The notes beneath the pieces were generated by a model, which saw only the letters and a program-made list of their open reading frames with translations, ran no database searches and was not told the origin of the DNA. Of a DNA stretch of 64,000 bases, positions 34,021 through 45,743 are shown one piece after another. Position 1 is the stretch's first letter, and each line of letters begins with the position of its first letter. The position numbers were made by a program, and so were the translations under genes. Origin of the DNA: Voacanga thouarsii (Eukaryota > Streptophyta > Magnoliopsida > Gentianales > Apocynaceae); contig JANUWF010001176.1 of assembly GCA_026120185.1 (NCBI GenBank), forward strand, positions 4,597,501 to 4,661,500, read 5' to 3'.

Positions 34021-34311
34021 AAAGTCTATTTAATGCTCAATTCCTCTTATGGGTGGCAATCCTCCGGGCATCTCCTTTGAAAAAACATTGTCAAACTCTT
34101 GGAGAATGACTACAATTTCATTTGACAAAGGCAAAGTAGAAATATTAGTAGAAACATAGGATTCTTTGCAAATAAGAAAAATAATTGATTCTTTAGCTTC
34201 TATTGCTTCTATTGCTTCTATGACCTCACTCCCTTTTGCAAAGTAATTCACTATTCTTTTACTTCCCCTCTCTTGCCCTTGCTCACTTCCATTTGTGATG
34301 GTCAAAGGCAC
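34021..34311 (-). pseudogene. G2 pre-reverse-transcriptase spacer
   Basis: An open stretch of 94 codons reads LPLSNEIVVILQEFDNVFSK and MPGGLPPIRGIEH, the usual segment just before a Gypsy reverse transcriptase. It also contains a tiny tandem peptide repeat (EAIEAIEA). It is in order between the charged spacer and the reverse transcriptase. Confidence 0.75.
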
Positions 34312-34900
34312 TTACTTTTCCATTTTCTCCCTCAACTTTTTCTCTTTCCTCTCTTGTTCATTTCTCTCTAACTCTTGTTTTTGTTTAGCATCTTGTGCTT
34401 CCTTTTTCTTTTCTCTTTCCCTCATGATTCGTTGGTCTTTGTTCATCTTACTTGGGGGCATAGGGTTTAGAGTGAATTTAGAACCCTCTTCGACAATGGA
34501 ATAAGTATTTTTCCTCCAATCATGCTTCACATTCCTATCATATTGCCATGGCCTCCCTAGGAGCAAGTGACCCATTTACATAAGTACCACATCATATAGC
34601 ACATCATCTTTGTAATTCTCCATCTTAAAAAGTATCAAGACTTGCTCGTTAACCCTTAACTCTCCACTATCGTTCAACTATTAGAACTTGTATGGTTTGG
34701 GGTGCTTAATCCATTTCATGCCTAATTCATCAACTAAGCTTGCACTAATCACATTAATGCAACTCCCACTATCCATAATGACACTACAAAAGGTCTTGTT
34801 AATTAGACATCTAGTGTAGAATATGTTTGCTCTTTGTTGATGGTCTTCGTCTTCAATTGCTTAAGAATTAAATGATCTTCTTGTGACTCCAACTGAGGAA
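34312..34900 (-). pseudogene. G2 aspartic protease and charged spacer
   Basis: The minus strand encodes VIMDSGSCINVISASLVDEL (about 34730-34790) with an intact D-S-G triad, then a degenerate middle, then HLLLGRPWQYDRNV (34530-34572). A Lys/Glu/Gln-rich coil of about 60 residues follows (34312-34500). The order is that of a Gypsy protease feeding into reverse transcriptase. Stops near 34620-34690 break it. The charged coil after the protease is shared with G1. Confidence 0.8.
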
Positions 34901-36350
34901 TACTCTTGGCCAACTACTTCCCTTTCATGACTTCCCTCTTCTACATCTTCTTCTTGGTCTCTTTGGCACCTTTCTCCCTTTTCTTCTTCGTCAGTTGAGA
35001 TTTCTCCATTGAGATTGGTGTACATAGCCATTTTTCTTGGACACTCATGGGAAGTATGCTCGTAGCCAAGACATTTGAAGAACTTGATGTCACTATTCCA
35101 TTGTGGCCTCTCTATGGCTTTTCCCTTATCCTTGTTCCAACCTTACCTAGGTTTTCAATTTTCCCTAGGCTTCCATCATTTCCTTAGCTTGTTGTAATCT
35201 AATTGGAAAGGTTTAGTAGCATCATCTCTCCTAGTGGGAATCTTACTAGTGGTGTTTGGATTTGGAAATATAGGCTTAGTAAAGGTCCTCTTTTTTAGTT
35301 TCCTTTCAATTTTCACAGCGACATGAACCATATCCTCAAAATGGTCATAGGAGTGCAACTCTACCAAATTAATAATTTCCCTATTCAATCCTCTCAGGAA
35401 CCTAGCCCTTATTACTCTATGGTTTTCTTAGATTTGAGCTCTCATTAACATCATTTCCATTTCTTTATAGTAATCCTCCACACTATTATTTCCTTGCTTA
35501 AGTGATTGAAGCCTTTGGTAGAGGTCATGGTAGAAGTAGTAGTGTGGAACAAACCTAGCCCTCATCATGTCCATTAACAAGTTCTAATTTCTCATAACTT
35601 CTACTTCCATTTACCTTCGTTGCATACTCTGAAAATCTTAAAATAGCTAGACTCACCTTTGATCTTTCACTATAAGTATGGCCCTCAAAAATTATTTCCC
35701 TTTTGCTCTCCTATTCAAAATAGGCCTCAAGCTCACTCTTCCCATAGAATATAGGCACCTTTATCTTGTTATGGTTCAACTCTCTCTCTTTTTCATTTTC
35801 TTCTCTCCTACCTCCTCTATCGTCCCATCCTCTATTGAATCCCCTGTATGTATCACCATATTCTCCTTCATACCATTCATCAACTCCCTCGAACTCTCTT
35901 TCCAACCCTCTTGGATTATTTCCAATATTCCTTCCTTGACCCCTGCCTTGTCCTCCTCTTATACCATGTCTTCTCCCTCTCATGGGAGATTGTTGGAATC
36001 CCTCAATAGAGTGATCATCCCAATCTTGACCTTGTTAAGCATTCAACAATGGAATATAAGCATCATCATCCCTCATTCTAGGGCTAGGAGCTTCAAATCA
36101 TTCTTTACCCCTTCTTTGTGCCACAGTAGAAGATTGACCCAATTGATGACTCAATTTGGTGATCTCTCTTGTTATATCTTCAAACCTACTGTGTATTGTT
36201 CCAATTATGGAATTTAATTCATCTCGCAATGTCCTAGCATTAAGTGGTTCTTCTTGTAGCCTATTAGGTCCACTTCAATTAGACTTAGAAATTTCTTGTT
36301 CATGGATCATGGCAATGGAGTACTCAATGAGTTATATCTGCAAAAGAGAT
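34901..36350 (-). pseudogene. G2 gag
   Basis: At the N-terminal side the minus strand encodes a Gly/Arg-rich stretch (35870-35983: RGRRHGIRGGQGRGQGRN), an acidic part with WYEGEYGDTYRG, then KIKVPIFYGKSELEAYFE, a typical entry to the gag capsid domain. Further on (35176-35388) it reads LVELHSYDHFEDMVHVAVKI, the end of the capsid domain. A zinc knuckle near 35045-35090 reads KCLGYEHTSHECP, with the second Cys changed to Tyr. The plus-strand hydrophobic frame at 35678-36217 is an antisense shadow of the Gly/Arg-rich part. Confidence 0.8.
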
Positions 36351-37159
36351 TAATAAGAGAAAGAGATCCTCTTTTCACTCCCTTAGCGTTTACTCTCAAA
36401 GATATTCACTCTATACTCGTGTTTACCCTCTATGGCTCTTTTAATGATAGTCTCACCTTCTTGCCTTTTTCTTAATATTCAAACCTTGTTGTTCAACCAC
36501 AATTCTCCCCAATAGCTAAAGATTTAGTCCGACTAAGTGAGTCAATAAAAATTGATGGATTTTCTAATTAGGGGGTCTTAGAGAAATTTCAACAAATACT
36601 TGTTGGGTACCATAAACAAGCAAGTTTTTCAAGCAAGAACATTTAATAAAACATAAGGAAGCAATTTCAAACAAGAAATGATCAAGAACTAGCAAGAACG
36701 AAGAAATAAGAACAATTAGTAAATAGGAATATGAAGAACAAGATAATCACAAGTGTGCAATAGTAAAGATTAGTATAGATTTCAATAATAAAGTAATATA
36801 TTAAGTCACAACATACCAAGGAATGAAAAATAAAAGTCAAAACTCCCAACTATAGTCACAAAACATTCTTATAGAACATTTATTAAACACATTGGTTTCA
36901 ATCCCGTTACTTAAAAACAACAAATATTTTTACCCATATTCAAGCCCACTTTCACCACAAACATAAGATAAATTTGTTCCCAAGCATTACAATAGCATCA
37001 ATGAGAAATTTTCTCAAGGAAAAATCAAGAAATAGCAAAGATATCATGACCTTTTTGTAGCATATTTTTAAGTTATAGGATTTCCTTTGTTTTTCTTCAA
37101 CTTTCTAGGGCTTCTTTTCTTGATTTCAAGCTTTGATTGGAATCAAAGCTTGCATTGCA
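36351..37159 (-). other. G2 leader, no gene seen
   Basis: Sequence between gag and the primer site, A-rich on plus. It carries a short perfect inverted repeat (GCTTTGATT...AATCAAAGC, about 37130-37149). No supported frame. Confidence 0.6.
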
Positions 37160-37168
37160 CTAATACCA
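37160..37168 (-). promoter_or_regulatory. G2 primer-binding site
   Basis: TGGTATTAG on the element strand, 7 bases after the LTR end; a decayed initiator tRNA-Met site. The LTR end GATCATATCA is the same as in LTR1. Confidence 0.65.
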
Positions 37169-37669
37169 AACTCTTTGATATGATCTAGGGTGGTTTAAAT
37201 TGGTGAAACAATGGGCAATAATAGGCACAAACCTTGGCTCAAATAGTGAAAACCAAACAGTGAAAATTTGTGGCTAAAATGAAGGAAAATAACTATTTAT
37301 CTATAGTCTAACAAACCCTTGAAGAACTACAGTTCAAAGACCCACAAAGACCCACAAGAGTAGTAACAAGATCTACTATAAATTCACCTAAATATCCTTG
37401 AAACTACAAAGAAAATCAAGAATAAAAGAAGTAGAACCATAGGCACCCAAATAATAGAATTCAAAATAAATCTTAAAAGAACAAAGCAACTAAGACTCAA
37501 TCAAGAGAAACCACATTAGATTATCCACAAGATTTAGAGACTCATTCAAAGGGAGGACTAAGCCCTAAGCATGGTCTTAAACAAAATGAGTAAGGAGGTA
37601 AAGACCTTTCAAGACTCTTTTTTCAAATTTGAATAAAGTAGATTGATTGTCTTGTCAAATCACAAAAAA

Positions 37670-37685
37670 GATGTATTTATACTAC
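37670..37685 (-). promoter_or_regulatory. Candidate TATA box of G2 LTR
   Basis: GTAGTATAAATACATC on the element strand, identical in the second LTR2 copy. Confidence 0.6.
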
Positions 37686-37799
37686 TCTAACTCTATCTAA
37701 GAGATTACTAAGGCCCACAGACAAAATAAGGCCTTAAATAGTCTTGACATAATGTTTAAAGTAGAAAAAAGCCAGAGAAAATCTTCGAAAACTAGAAAA

Positions 37800-37960
37800 C
37801 AAGGCCTGGGACCTGACCTAACCCGGTGCCAGCTCTAGCGCTAGACCCAGCATTGGGTATATGCTGGAATTCTAGTGATTTACCAATAGATTGCAGGTGG
37901 CACCAGCTTAGTTGGTTTGTCCCAGCGCCGGGTAAGCTCTGGTTCGCTCGGCTCTATATT
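37800..37960. repeat. GC-rich module in LTR2
   Basis: Contains CCCGGTGCCAGCTCTAGCGC and, 100 bp away, CCCAGCGCCGGGTAAGCTCT, plus AGGTGGCACCAGC. The related copy at 15447-15600 has CTAGCTCTAGCGCTAGACCC. GGCGCC-like cores followed by AGCTCT are shared with the AT and LTR1 modules. Confidence 0.8.
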
Positions 37961-38099
37961 TTCACCCTCTTTTGGCGCGAGCTTGAGTTGTTCTTGTAAT
38001 TCCTTTTGGATAGTCATCAAATTGAGCTCTTGGTTACGTTCATTATCCTTCCAGATCTCTTCCATCCTTAAAGATAGTTGTAGGAACAATAGGATATCA

Positions 38100-39187
38100 A
38101 CTTAGAACCTATTAGTCCTTGATCTTGTCATGGGTCCTTGCAAGATTGTTCCCCCTTCTTGAGATTGAACCATTTGGCTGGCTTAATTCCTATTATACCT
38201 TCTGTTGTAAACCTTCTTGTTTCTTGACAAAATTATCTTGGCTTGCATTGCCTGAGCATTTTGGTATCAAAATTTTTTCAGTAGTTTTCATAGGCTTATT
38301 GTCATTTGATTTCAACATATTTTTTTCCATATTCTATGGTGAAATATCTTCTACAGCAAAATTAATTGATTTTATGACAACTTAAGTTCTCTTGTTGTGT
38401 ACTTGAAATGCTCTACTGTTGTTAGAGTATCTAAGAAAGATGTCTTGATCAGTTCTTTCATCAAATTTTCTTAGTTGTTCTCTGTTATTCAAAACATAAT
38501 ATTTACTTCCAAACACAAGAAAGTAATTTAGTTGTGGCTTTCGACCATTCGAAATATTAAGTAGTCTATTTAGTGTGCAACCTAAAATATGTTTGACTGA
38601 TAATGTATGTCACAGTGTTCACTGCTTTTGCCCACAACTTATGCAGTAATTTCTTGGTATTCAACATTACTCTTGTTATTTCCTAAATAGATCTATGCTT
38701 TCTTTTGGCAACACCATTCTATTGCAGTGTTTAATGTAGAAAATTCATGTTGAACTCTATTTTTAATGCAAAAATCATTGAACAAATTGTTGTCAAACTT
38801 CTTCCTATAATCACTTTACCTTACCACATTTCTGTGTTTGCACAATCAAATATAATTTATGAAAAGCTTTAAAAGCATTTGGTTTTTATCTTAAGAAACT
38901 TACCTATATGAATCTAGAAAAATCATCGACATATACCATAACATACCTTTTTTTTTACCGATACTCTCGATCAAAGTTGGTCTAAACAAAGCCATATGAA
39001 TAAGTTCAAGAACTAATACAGTAGCTATCTACTGGACTCCAACATATGATGTCTTGACTTGTTTGCCATTTTAGCATGCACCTCATATGCTTCTGTTGAC
39101 TTTACCCATCTTAGGTAAACCATAGGCAACTCCTGTTGAACTGAGCCGTTCCAACTAATTAAAATTGGCATGACCTAATTTCTAATG
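38100..39187 (-). pseudogene. Copia-M integrase and linker
   Basis: The minus strand at 38700-38830 reads SDYRKKFDNNLFNDFC and KNRVQHEFS, a Copia integrase core segment (the conserved D of the SD pair is visible), followed by the region with the catalytic Glu, now with stops. From about 38400 down to 38100 it is a degenerate linker. Reverse transcriptase would follow but is cut off where the G2 LTR begins at 38099. Confidence 0.7.
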
Positions 39188-39640
39188 CTACAGTTCAACT
39201 CCATTTGACTTAGATATCATGTACTTATGTGAATTTGACATGCAAATTTGATAGTAGTCATCAGATGTTCGATCTTTAGTAATCACACAATTACCAATTT
39301 TATCCATAACAAAATACTTAGCTTTGTCAAAATTGAGCAACATATTATCCTTACACAGTCGACTAATGCTTCTTAGATTTGGTTCCAATCCATCCACATG
39401 CAAAGTTCTAAGTTTTGGCATACCATTAATGTTTAGCATATTTGTGCCAATAACTTTGTTCTTAGAACCATTACCAAATATAATTGATCTATCACTTTTG
39501 GATTCATAGTCGACTAGAAATTCTTTTCTTTTTATTATATGGTTTGAGCATCTACTGTTTAGATACAAAATGTCTTCCATCATAGCCTTTAGAGACCACA
39601 TAAGTTTGATGGAAGAACTTTATAAGTTTCCAAAAATTGA
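39188..39640 (-). pseudogene. Copia-M GAG-pre-integrase region
   Basis: A 138-codon open stretch contains [18 protein letters not shown] (the zinc-like CSxH segment following the protease), then GNGSKNKVIG, NLRSISRLC and YQICMSNSHKYM, a recognisable Copia pre-integrase region. The start Met is not the gene start. It is in order between gag/protease (right) and integrase (left). Confidence 0.8.
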
Positions 39641-40689
39641 AGAAACAGATCAAGAAATAGAATTTCAATTATTTGTGGAAACATATCAATTAGTGGAACC
39701 TTTGGTAAAGGAAAGAGATGTTGTTCACATTTGGAGATTTTTTTACCTTTATCAAACTCTAGTTTGATAGATTTTCAGCTATGTTGAAGATATTTGAACC
39801 TTTTTAAGAAATTCTTCCATCTATGACCTACAAGAAAACAATAGTCACACTAAATAGGAGACTTCTTTGGTTTTTGTTTAAATCTTCTTAGTTGCCACTT
39901 CTTCTTAGCAACTGATAAATTTATATTGTGAATAACAACACTCTTGTTGGATTCTTCATAACCCAAGCCTATTTTATCCAAAGGTGATTTTTTATCTGGT
40001 CTTGCTTTTCCAGTATTCAGTCTCTTGATAGCTGATGATTCCATTAATAGTTGATTTGCTGATTGTACTTATTGATCTTTAAGCTTCAATTCATTCTCTT
40101 TCTAATCAAGTTTACATCATACAAGCTCAACTAATGTTGTTGATCACTGAGTGATTGATTGAGTTCTACAACTTGTTTCTTCAGTTGTTTGATGTGCTTT
40201 ACTTTTTCTTGTCATTTTGAGTATAAAAATTCACATTCCTCCAAAAGTGCTTCTAGCATTATCCCCTCATAATCACTTTCAAACATTTCCTCGATATCAT
40301 ATGTGTTTGCTTTTGTGATCACAACATTGAATGCAACATTATTGTTTTGACCAAAATTGTCACATTTATCAGAACTAAATTCTTCAGGATATGCCTGAAT
40401 GTTATCTTCATAAACACTTAAAAAGTGGTGTTGTAAGATCTGTTTTTTTATTTCTTTTTCAGATTTTCATAGTCTATGCAAATATGACCAATGCCACTAT
40501 ACTCATGACACTTTAGACCTTCAGGCGAGTTCCTAACTTCTATGGATCTTTTATCTATGATGGTTTTCTTTGGAGCATTAGAGTTCTTGTAGAAGGTTTT
40601 TCCCAAAAGCTTGTTCATCTGATTGTACCTTTTCAACATTTTGTTGAACTTTCTAGTCAGCACACTTATCTTTTTATCTAAGGCATCAT
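39641..40689 (-). pseudogene. Copia-M gag C-terminal part, zinc knuckle and protease region
   Basis: At 40448-40663 the minus strand reads LTRKFNKMLKRYNQMNKLL and later CHEYSGIGHICIDYENLKKK, a CCHC knuckle in which the second and fourth Cys are both Tyr. A further open piece at 39850-40044 reads KARPDKKSPLDKIGLGYEES, the usual Copia segment before the protease. The frame is broken. To the right it is interrupted by AT2 and resumes at 49673. Confidence 0.7.
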
Positions 40690-42551
40690 TGATGCATAAA
40701 TTTTAAGTGCATACAAATCAATAAATTTAAATCCATCCTTAAGTCAAGTTTTAATTAAAACATTAATCCCAAAATACACATACGAGCAAGTATACACATA
40801 GTATAGGGAATTAACAAGTATTGATCATCAAAAGAATTAATACGCACTAATCAATTTCCATTCATTGTTTAATCGTCAACTAAAGTGATAGAATAATTTA
40901 AAAAAATAAAGAAATATATACAACTCATGGGGATAAAACACACATAATTAAATAGTTATTCTCAAACATATGACATGAATCATCTAATACTTATCACAAC
41001 CCATTATTTCCTTAGTAACATGAAGGAATATAAAGTAAAATTCAATCGTTTCCGAAGTCATGGATCCACTTATATAGACTTCACTTCTTTTCCAATCCAC
41101 AGAATCACTATCTCTTGATTAAATTAGCAGTTTTTCCAATTGCACTAAAATATCCAAAAGATGCATTAAACTCAATTCCTCATAAATTATCCATATACTC
41201 TAGGTGATAGTAAACATGAAATTAGTTAATAACCATATGCTCTAGGTAAACTTAACCAATCTTTGACTACTTTAGTTCAATTCTCAACCATATTTCCCAA
41301 TGTAGTTAAGATAACAAATATATAGAATCGACTAAATTAAACTTAATCTAACTTCGTTTCCCAAGTCCATTTGATATAAATTTAATTCTATCAAGCTATC
41401 AAATAAAATCAAGTAATCAAATATTAAGAAAAATAATCAATTCATCAAAGATTAAATAAATTCAAAATCATAAATATAAGAAAAATATCAAAATACAATT
41501 AAAGAATCAAACTCATTATTGTTCAAGAAAAAGAAAACAAAAGAAAGATATAAATACTCATAGACAAGCTTTTCAATTTTAAATAAAAACTCCTTCCAAG
41601 ATAAATGCTTCTTGAATAACTTCTTTAGAGAAAATCTTAATTTGGTGCACTTTAAAAAAATATGTCTAAGTCTCCACAGTGAGCACACTTATTTATAACG
41701 TAAATAGCCTTTACAAGTTTCCTAAAAATTCAAAAAAAAAAAAAGAAGTAATTTACAATTAGAATTCTAGAATTAATTTTGCAAATCCACCGACTTAATT
41801 ATAAGGAATTAAGCACTTTGTTTGTTGTCATTTTGCATTGGAGAAACACTCTTACTGAAGCTAAAATGTCCAAGCTGATGATGAGCCGTGAAGCCACCAA
41901 AATTTCTCAAAAACTTGAGAGCTAGCCGTGGCTTCACGAACCGAGCTAACAAGCCGAGCCATGAAAAGTTCTTTGGTGGCTTTTTTCTTGTTGAATCCAA
42001 TTGGCTCACCCGAACCGAGCTAACAAGCCGCTGCAATTTCCTCTTTTATTCCTTGGTGAGCCGTGGCTTGGCTTGGTGATGCTCTACATCCTCCACATGA
42101 TGTTTCTTTCTTTTTCTTTTCCTTTTCAGCTTTTTGTTTGTTTGTTTCTCCAGTGACCCATGAGCTTTATTTCTCTTTTCCTTTATCTTCTAGTAGAGCC
42201 ACGAGCCGTGGCTTTCACGAAAGCACTTGCTATTTCTTCTCTTTTTTTTTCTTTCAATTTCGATTTCGCTTCTCTGGCTTGTTTCTTCTATTTTTTTTCT
42301 TGCTCTGTGTTGCTCTTTCTCCAAACTAGGACTGGCGCCAGGTTTGTCTTCTTGGCCTGGTTTCGGATCAGAGTTGGAAAATTATCCAATTAGCTCCAAA
42401 TTCACCTATTGTTGTATAAAATCACAGAAAAAACATGCTTATAAATAAAATATCAAATAGAAAGGAATATGATTAATTATTATATAAAAAATATCACAAA
42501 ATATACTCAAATAACTAAGAATATATATATATATAAATTTAGGCCCTGTCA
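40690..42551 (-). mobile_element. AT2 3' LTR
   Basis: On the element strand it starts TGACAGGGCCTAAATTT at 42551 and ends TTTATGCATCA at 40690; 1,862 bp. A TATA box is at 41689-41699, and a GC-rich module (ACTGGCGCCAGG...GGCCTGG) at 42325-42365. The forward frames at 42063-42448 are T-rich and unsupported. Confidence 0.85.
41689..41699 (-). promoter_or_regulatory. Candidate TATA box of AT2 3' LTR
   Basis: GTTATAAATAA on the element strand, matching the 5' LTR at 48791-48803. Confidence 0.6.
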
Positions 42552-42567
42552 CATTTTCCTACACTCG
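42552..42567 (-). promoter_or_regulatory. AT2 polypurine tract
   Basis: On the element strand CGAGTGTAGGAAAATG borders the 3' LTR; it is a decayed form of the AT1 tract AAGTGTGGGGGTAG. Confidence 0.6.
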
Positions 42568-44727
42568 ACTCTTTGCTTGTCATTAAGCAAAGTACATAGC
42601 ACAAAACACAAATTAGCTTTCTTAAACTCATTCATAACAAAGTTATAATTTTTTCCAACCTTACATAAAAAATTGGCATTCATTCACCCTTTAAAAATCT
42701 TTAAACTCATGTATTAAATCAAATATATCAAGACCCTCAAAATTAAGTTAAACAAGTTTATACTTTAGTCTAAAAAAATTATTTCATCCTTCAAGCCAAG
42801 AGATACATAACACAAATCCAAGTTGTTTAACCACTTCAAAACTCTTAGAATCAAATCTGCAAAACTCTAAATAGCAAAATAAGAAGATGCTCAATTTTTT
42901 TTTTTTTTTTATCATCATTACTTTTATGCAATCACTCTCTCTTTTTTTTCTTTAGCTTCAAGGACATGAACATTGCCTTCATACACTGTATTGTCCCCAA
43001 ACATTTTTTCCTTTGCTTTTTAGGAATTAGCCTCAAGAAAGTGTGATGCTTCTTGTTTCTTTTCTTCCACTAACCGTATTGGCCCCCTTAAGCAATTTTC
43101 TAATGAGATAAGCATTTTCTTTCCAAATAAAATAAGCATTTTCTTTTTCCATTGATATTTTTCATTCTCACCAAAAGAAAAATGCGCTCTCTTTTTTTTC
43201 AATTCTCACCATCCTTATTCACAACTCCAAGTTAAACAAATTTAGAAAACCATGAATGAAGAAGTAATCAATAACTCTTCTCATATTTCTTTACATCATC
43301 CATATCTAAACAAGAAAAGTAGAATAAAATTCAAATGCTAAAATATAACCAAAATTAACTTAATTTGCCAAGACTTAACATATTCAACTCAATACACAAT
43401 TTTACTCAACAAAATCCAGCCAATTTGAATGATAAAAGCATATCCAAAATGAAAAAGAAAATTATAACCCTATCATAGGTAAAAAAAACTTCATACCAAT
43501 TTTCAAAAATTTAAAAATATCATTGAAAATCCATTGAATCTCAAAAAGATGCACTTGAGAAACTATTAAATTCCTTCCCCACACTTAAATTGGATATTAC
43601 CCTCAATGGCCTAAAATATCACAGAGCCAAATAACCAAAAATGTAAAGAAGAAAAAGAAAATAATACTCCCCAAGGTAAATTTGTTCTAAGTAAAGTGAC
43701 CGTCAACCTTCAAAAAGTTAGAAAAATTATTGGCAGTGAGAAAATAAACCTACAAAAAGAAGAAAAAAAAATAAACACACCAAGGAAAAGTATAAAAAGA
43801 AATTAAAAGAAAAGTAACAAAAGAAAATAAAACAAAATAAAAGAAATTAAATGATGAAGACAACTAGAAAAATAAACAATACTAAAAAATACCCTGAAGT
43901 TGAACCTCCAAACGAGCTTTGAGGTCCCCCATATCGATCTCAAAAATGTCGCCAGTGATCACAGTTGTCTCAATTGAGCATGAGAGAGCACAAAATTACA
44001 TCTTGTTGGTCATAGACGGTTTTGCTCAATAACAACAACAAACACAACATTTAATAATAAAATTTGCAATGAAGCTCGAGAACACCAGTTCAAAAGTTTT
44101 TCCAAATAACTCACTCAAAAAAAAAAAAAAGCCTTGTTCCTACAACAAATTCTTTTACCGATCCATTCCATAATTATAATAGCACAATTCAAATGCACTA
44201 TTTCATCAACTGCAACAACACCAGTAAGTATAAAGATAATATCACAATAAGCTCACAAATTAGTCAAAATCATCATGAAGTCAAGAATTTCAGAAAAATG
44301 CATAGAAAATTGCAGAAGCTATAAAAGCTCCACAAAAAAAAAAAAAAAAACAACAACAACAACTATATTTTCAAGTCGTGTAAATTTATTTTTTTCAAAA
44401 AAAATTCCAAAAATGCAAACAAGCTAGGAATTTTTTTTTTTAAAAAAAAAAGACAACTGGAATAAAGAAGAAGAAATAGGGAAGGAAAAGCAAAAGAAAT
44501 TTTTTCTGGAACAACAAAGAAAGGAAAAGGAAAAGAAACAAAAAAGAAAGGGTGAAGAAAATGTCACTGATGAAATAAACGAAAGAAAATGAGAGACAAC
44601 ATACTTCCTAGGATGTAAAAAAAAAAAAAAAAGAAGTCGCAACTCACCAAAGACAAATTTTTATTGTTTAAACAACCAAGTAACATTACAACACAATGCC
44701 TAAGGACACTTTCATCAGGCCTTCCCA

Positions 44728-44740
44728 GGCTATGATACCA
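44728..44740 (-). promoter_or_regulatory. Primer-site-like motif of unknown origin
   Basis: TGGTATCATAGCC on the minus strand differs at one base from the initiator tRNA-Met primer site. It lies in the AT2 segment that AT1 lacks, so it may mark a fragment of another element. No LTR end was identified beside it. Confidence 0.35.
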
Positions 44741-44785
44741 AAAACAATTCAATCCAGGCATGGCATTACGAAAGTCGTGCCCTGC

Positions 44786-44796
<11 letters not shown>

Positions 44797-44842
<46 letters not shown>
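44797..44842. repeat. (AT)n microsatellite
   Basis: Long alternating AT run preceded by two CATA units. Confidence 0.95.
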
Positions 44843-44844
<2 letters not shown>

Positions 44845-45729
44845 TTCTCTTGTTTTCATTTTTTATATTTTTAATAAAGCAACATGAGTATGCTTTGCAA
44901 CAAAAAATTAAAATTAAAAATTAAAAATAAAATTACACAATAACATACAAGAAAATACTAACCTAAGTACAACAATACATTTTACAATTATGTACAATTT
45001 CACTTATTATAGTTATTGATTAGTATTAACACAATAATAAAAAAATTAGAAACAAAAATTAAAAATAAAACAAAATTTTGATTTTTTTTTTGAAAAATAG
45101 TATACATATAATTTTTTTTTTCAACAATAAGAACAGCAAAATCGTTACAGGCACACAAAAGTACTATTGTACAATGATATAGCAACATAAACTACAACTA
45201 ATGAATATTAAGCTCTTATTACTATTATTATTATATGGAATAATTAAACTATTACAATAATATTAAGAAAATAAATACGACATATATTTTAATTACAGAG
45301 TACAAATACAAATATTATTATTGATTGTATTACTAATATGAAATATTTAACAACTAATAAGAAAAAAAAACAATTATTATTACAGTACACTAATATATGG
45401 TTTATTCACAATATTTTTTCAAAATAAATAAATATATATAATGCAACAGAAATTAAATTATTTATATGGTGCCTAAAAATAATATTGTAATATTTACAGG
45501 AACTTAGGAAGAATAATGAAAAGAAGAAAAAGGAAAAATAAAAGAAAAGAAAAAGAAAAGGTGAAGAAAGAAGAAAAATGGGGTGGGAAATTACATTGAG
45601 TGAAAAAAAAAAAAAAAAAGACAAACGCCATGGCTTCCTGGACGTTGAACAAAAGAAAAACAAGCAAAAGGGAAAAGGACAAAGTGAACATCCTTCGGAG
45701 GATGTTGAACATCCATGGGAGGATGCAAG

Positions 45730-45743
45730 AAAAAGAAGACGGC
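45730..45743 (+). repeat. LINE target duplication, left copy
   Basis: AAAAAGAAGACGGC; the identical sequence follows the poly-A tail at 47204-47217. Confidence 0.85.

Larger units (their letters stand above)
37176..38099 (-). mobile_element. G2 5' LTR (LTR2)
   Basis: On the element strand it starts TGATATCC at 38099 and ends GATCATATCA at 37176, 924 bp, followed by a primer site and gag. The TATA box is at 37670-37685. A GC-rich module (37800-37960) lies upstream of it. The first 210 bases of U3 hold a 70-codon open frame (37880-38089) reading MEEIWKDNERNQELNLM and QKELQEQLK, partly retained in the 15.7-kb copy. The right side abuts a Copia pol gene, so G2 appears to have inserted into Copia-M. 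Confidence 0.8.
42568..45743 (-). other. AT2 internal region, left part, non-coding
   Basis: A-rich, homopolymer-rich DNA aligning with AT1 27366-29240 up to about 44,560. From about 44,560 to 45,480 it contains sequence not present in AT1, including an AT microsatellite and a primer-site-like motif. From about 45,490 it again resembles the purine-rich part of AT1. No coding frame is supported; the hydrophobic minus frames at 45406-45771 mirror purine runs. Confidence 0.7.

Noticed and set aside
35678..36217. A 179-codon hydrophobic plus-strand frame that could look like a membrane protein
   Set aside because: It is the exact antisense of the Gly/Arg-rich and acidic gag region of G2, whose motifs are in order with the rest of that element.
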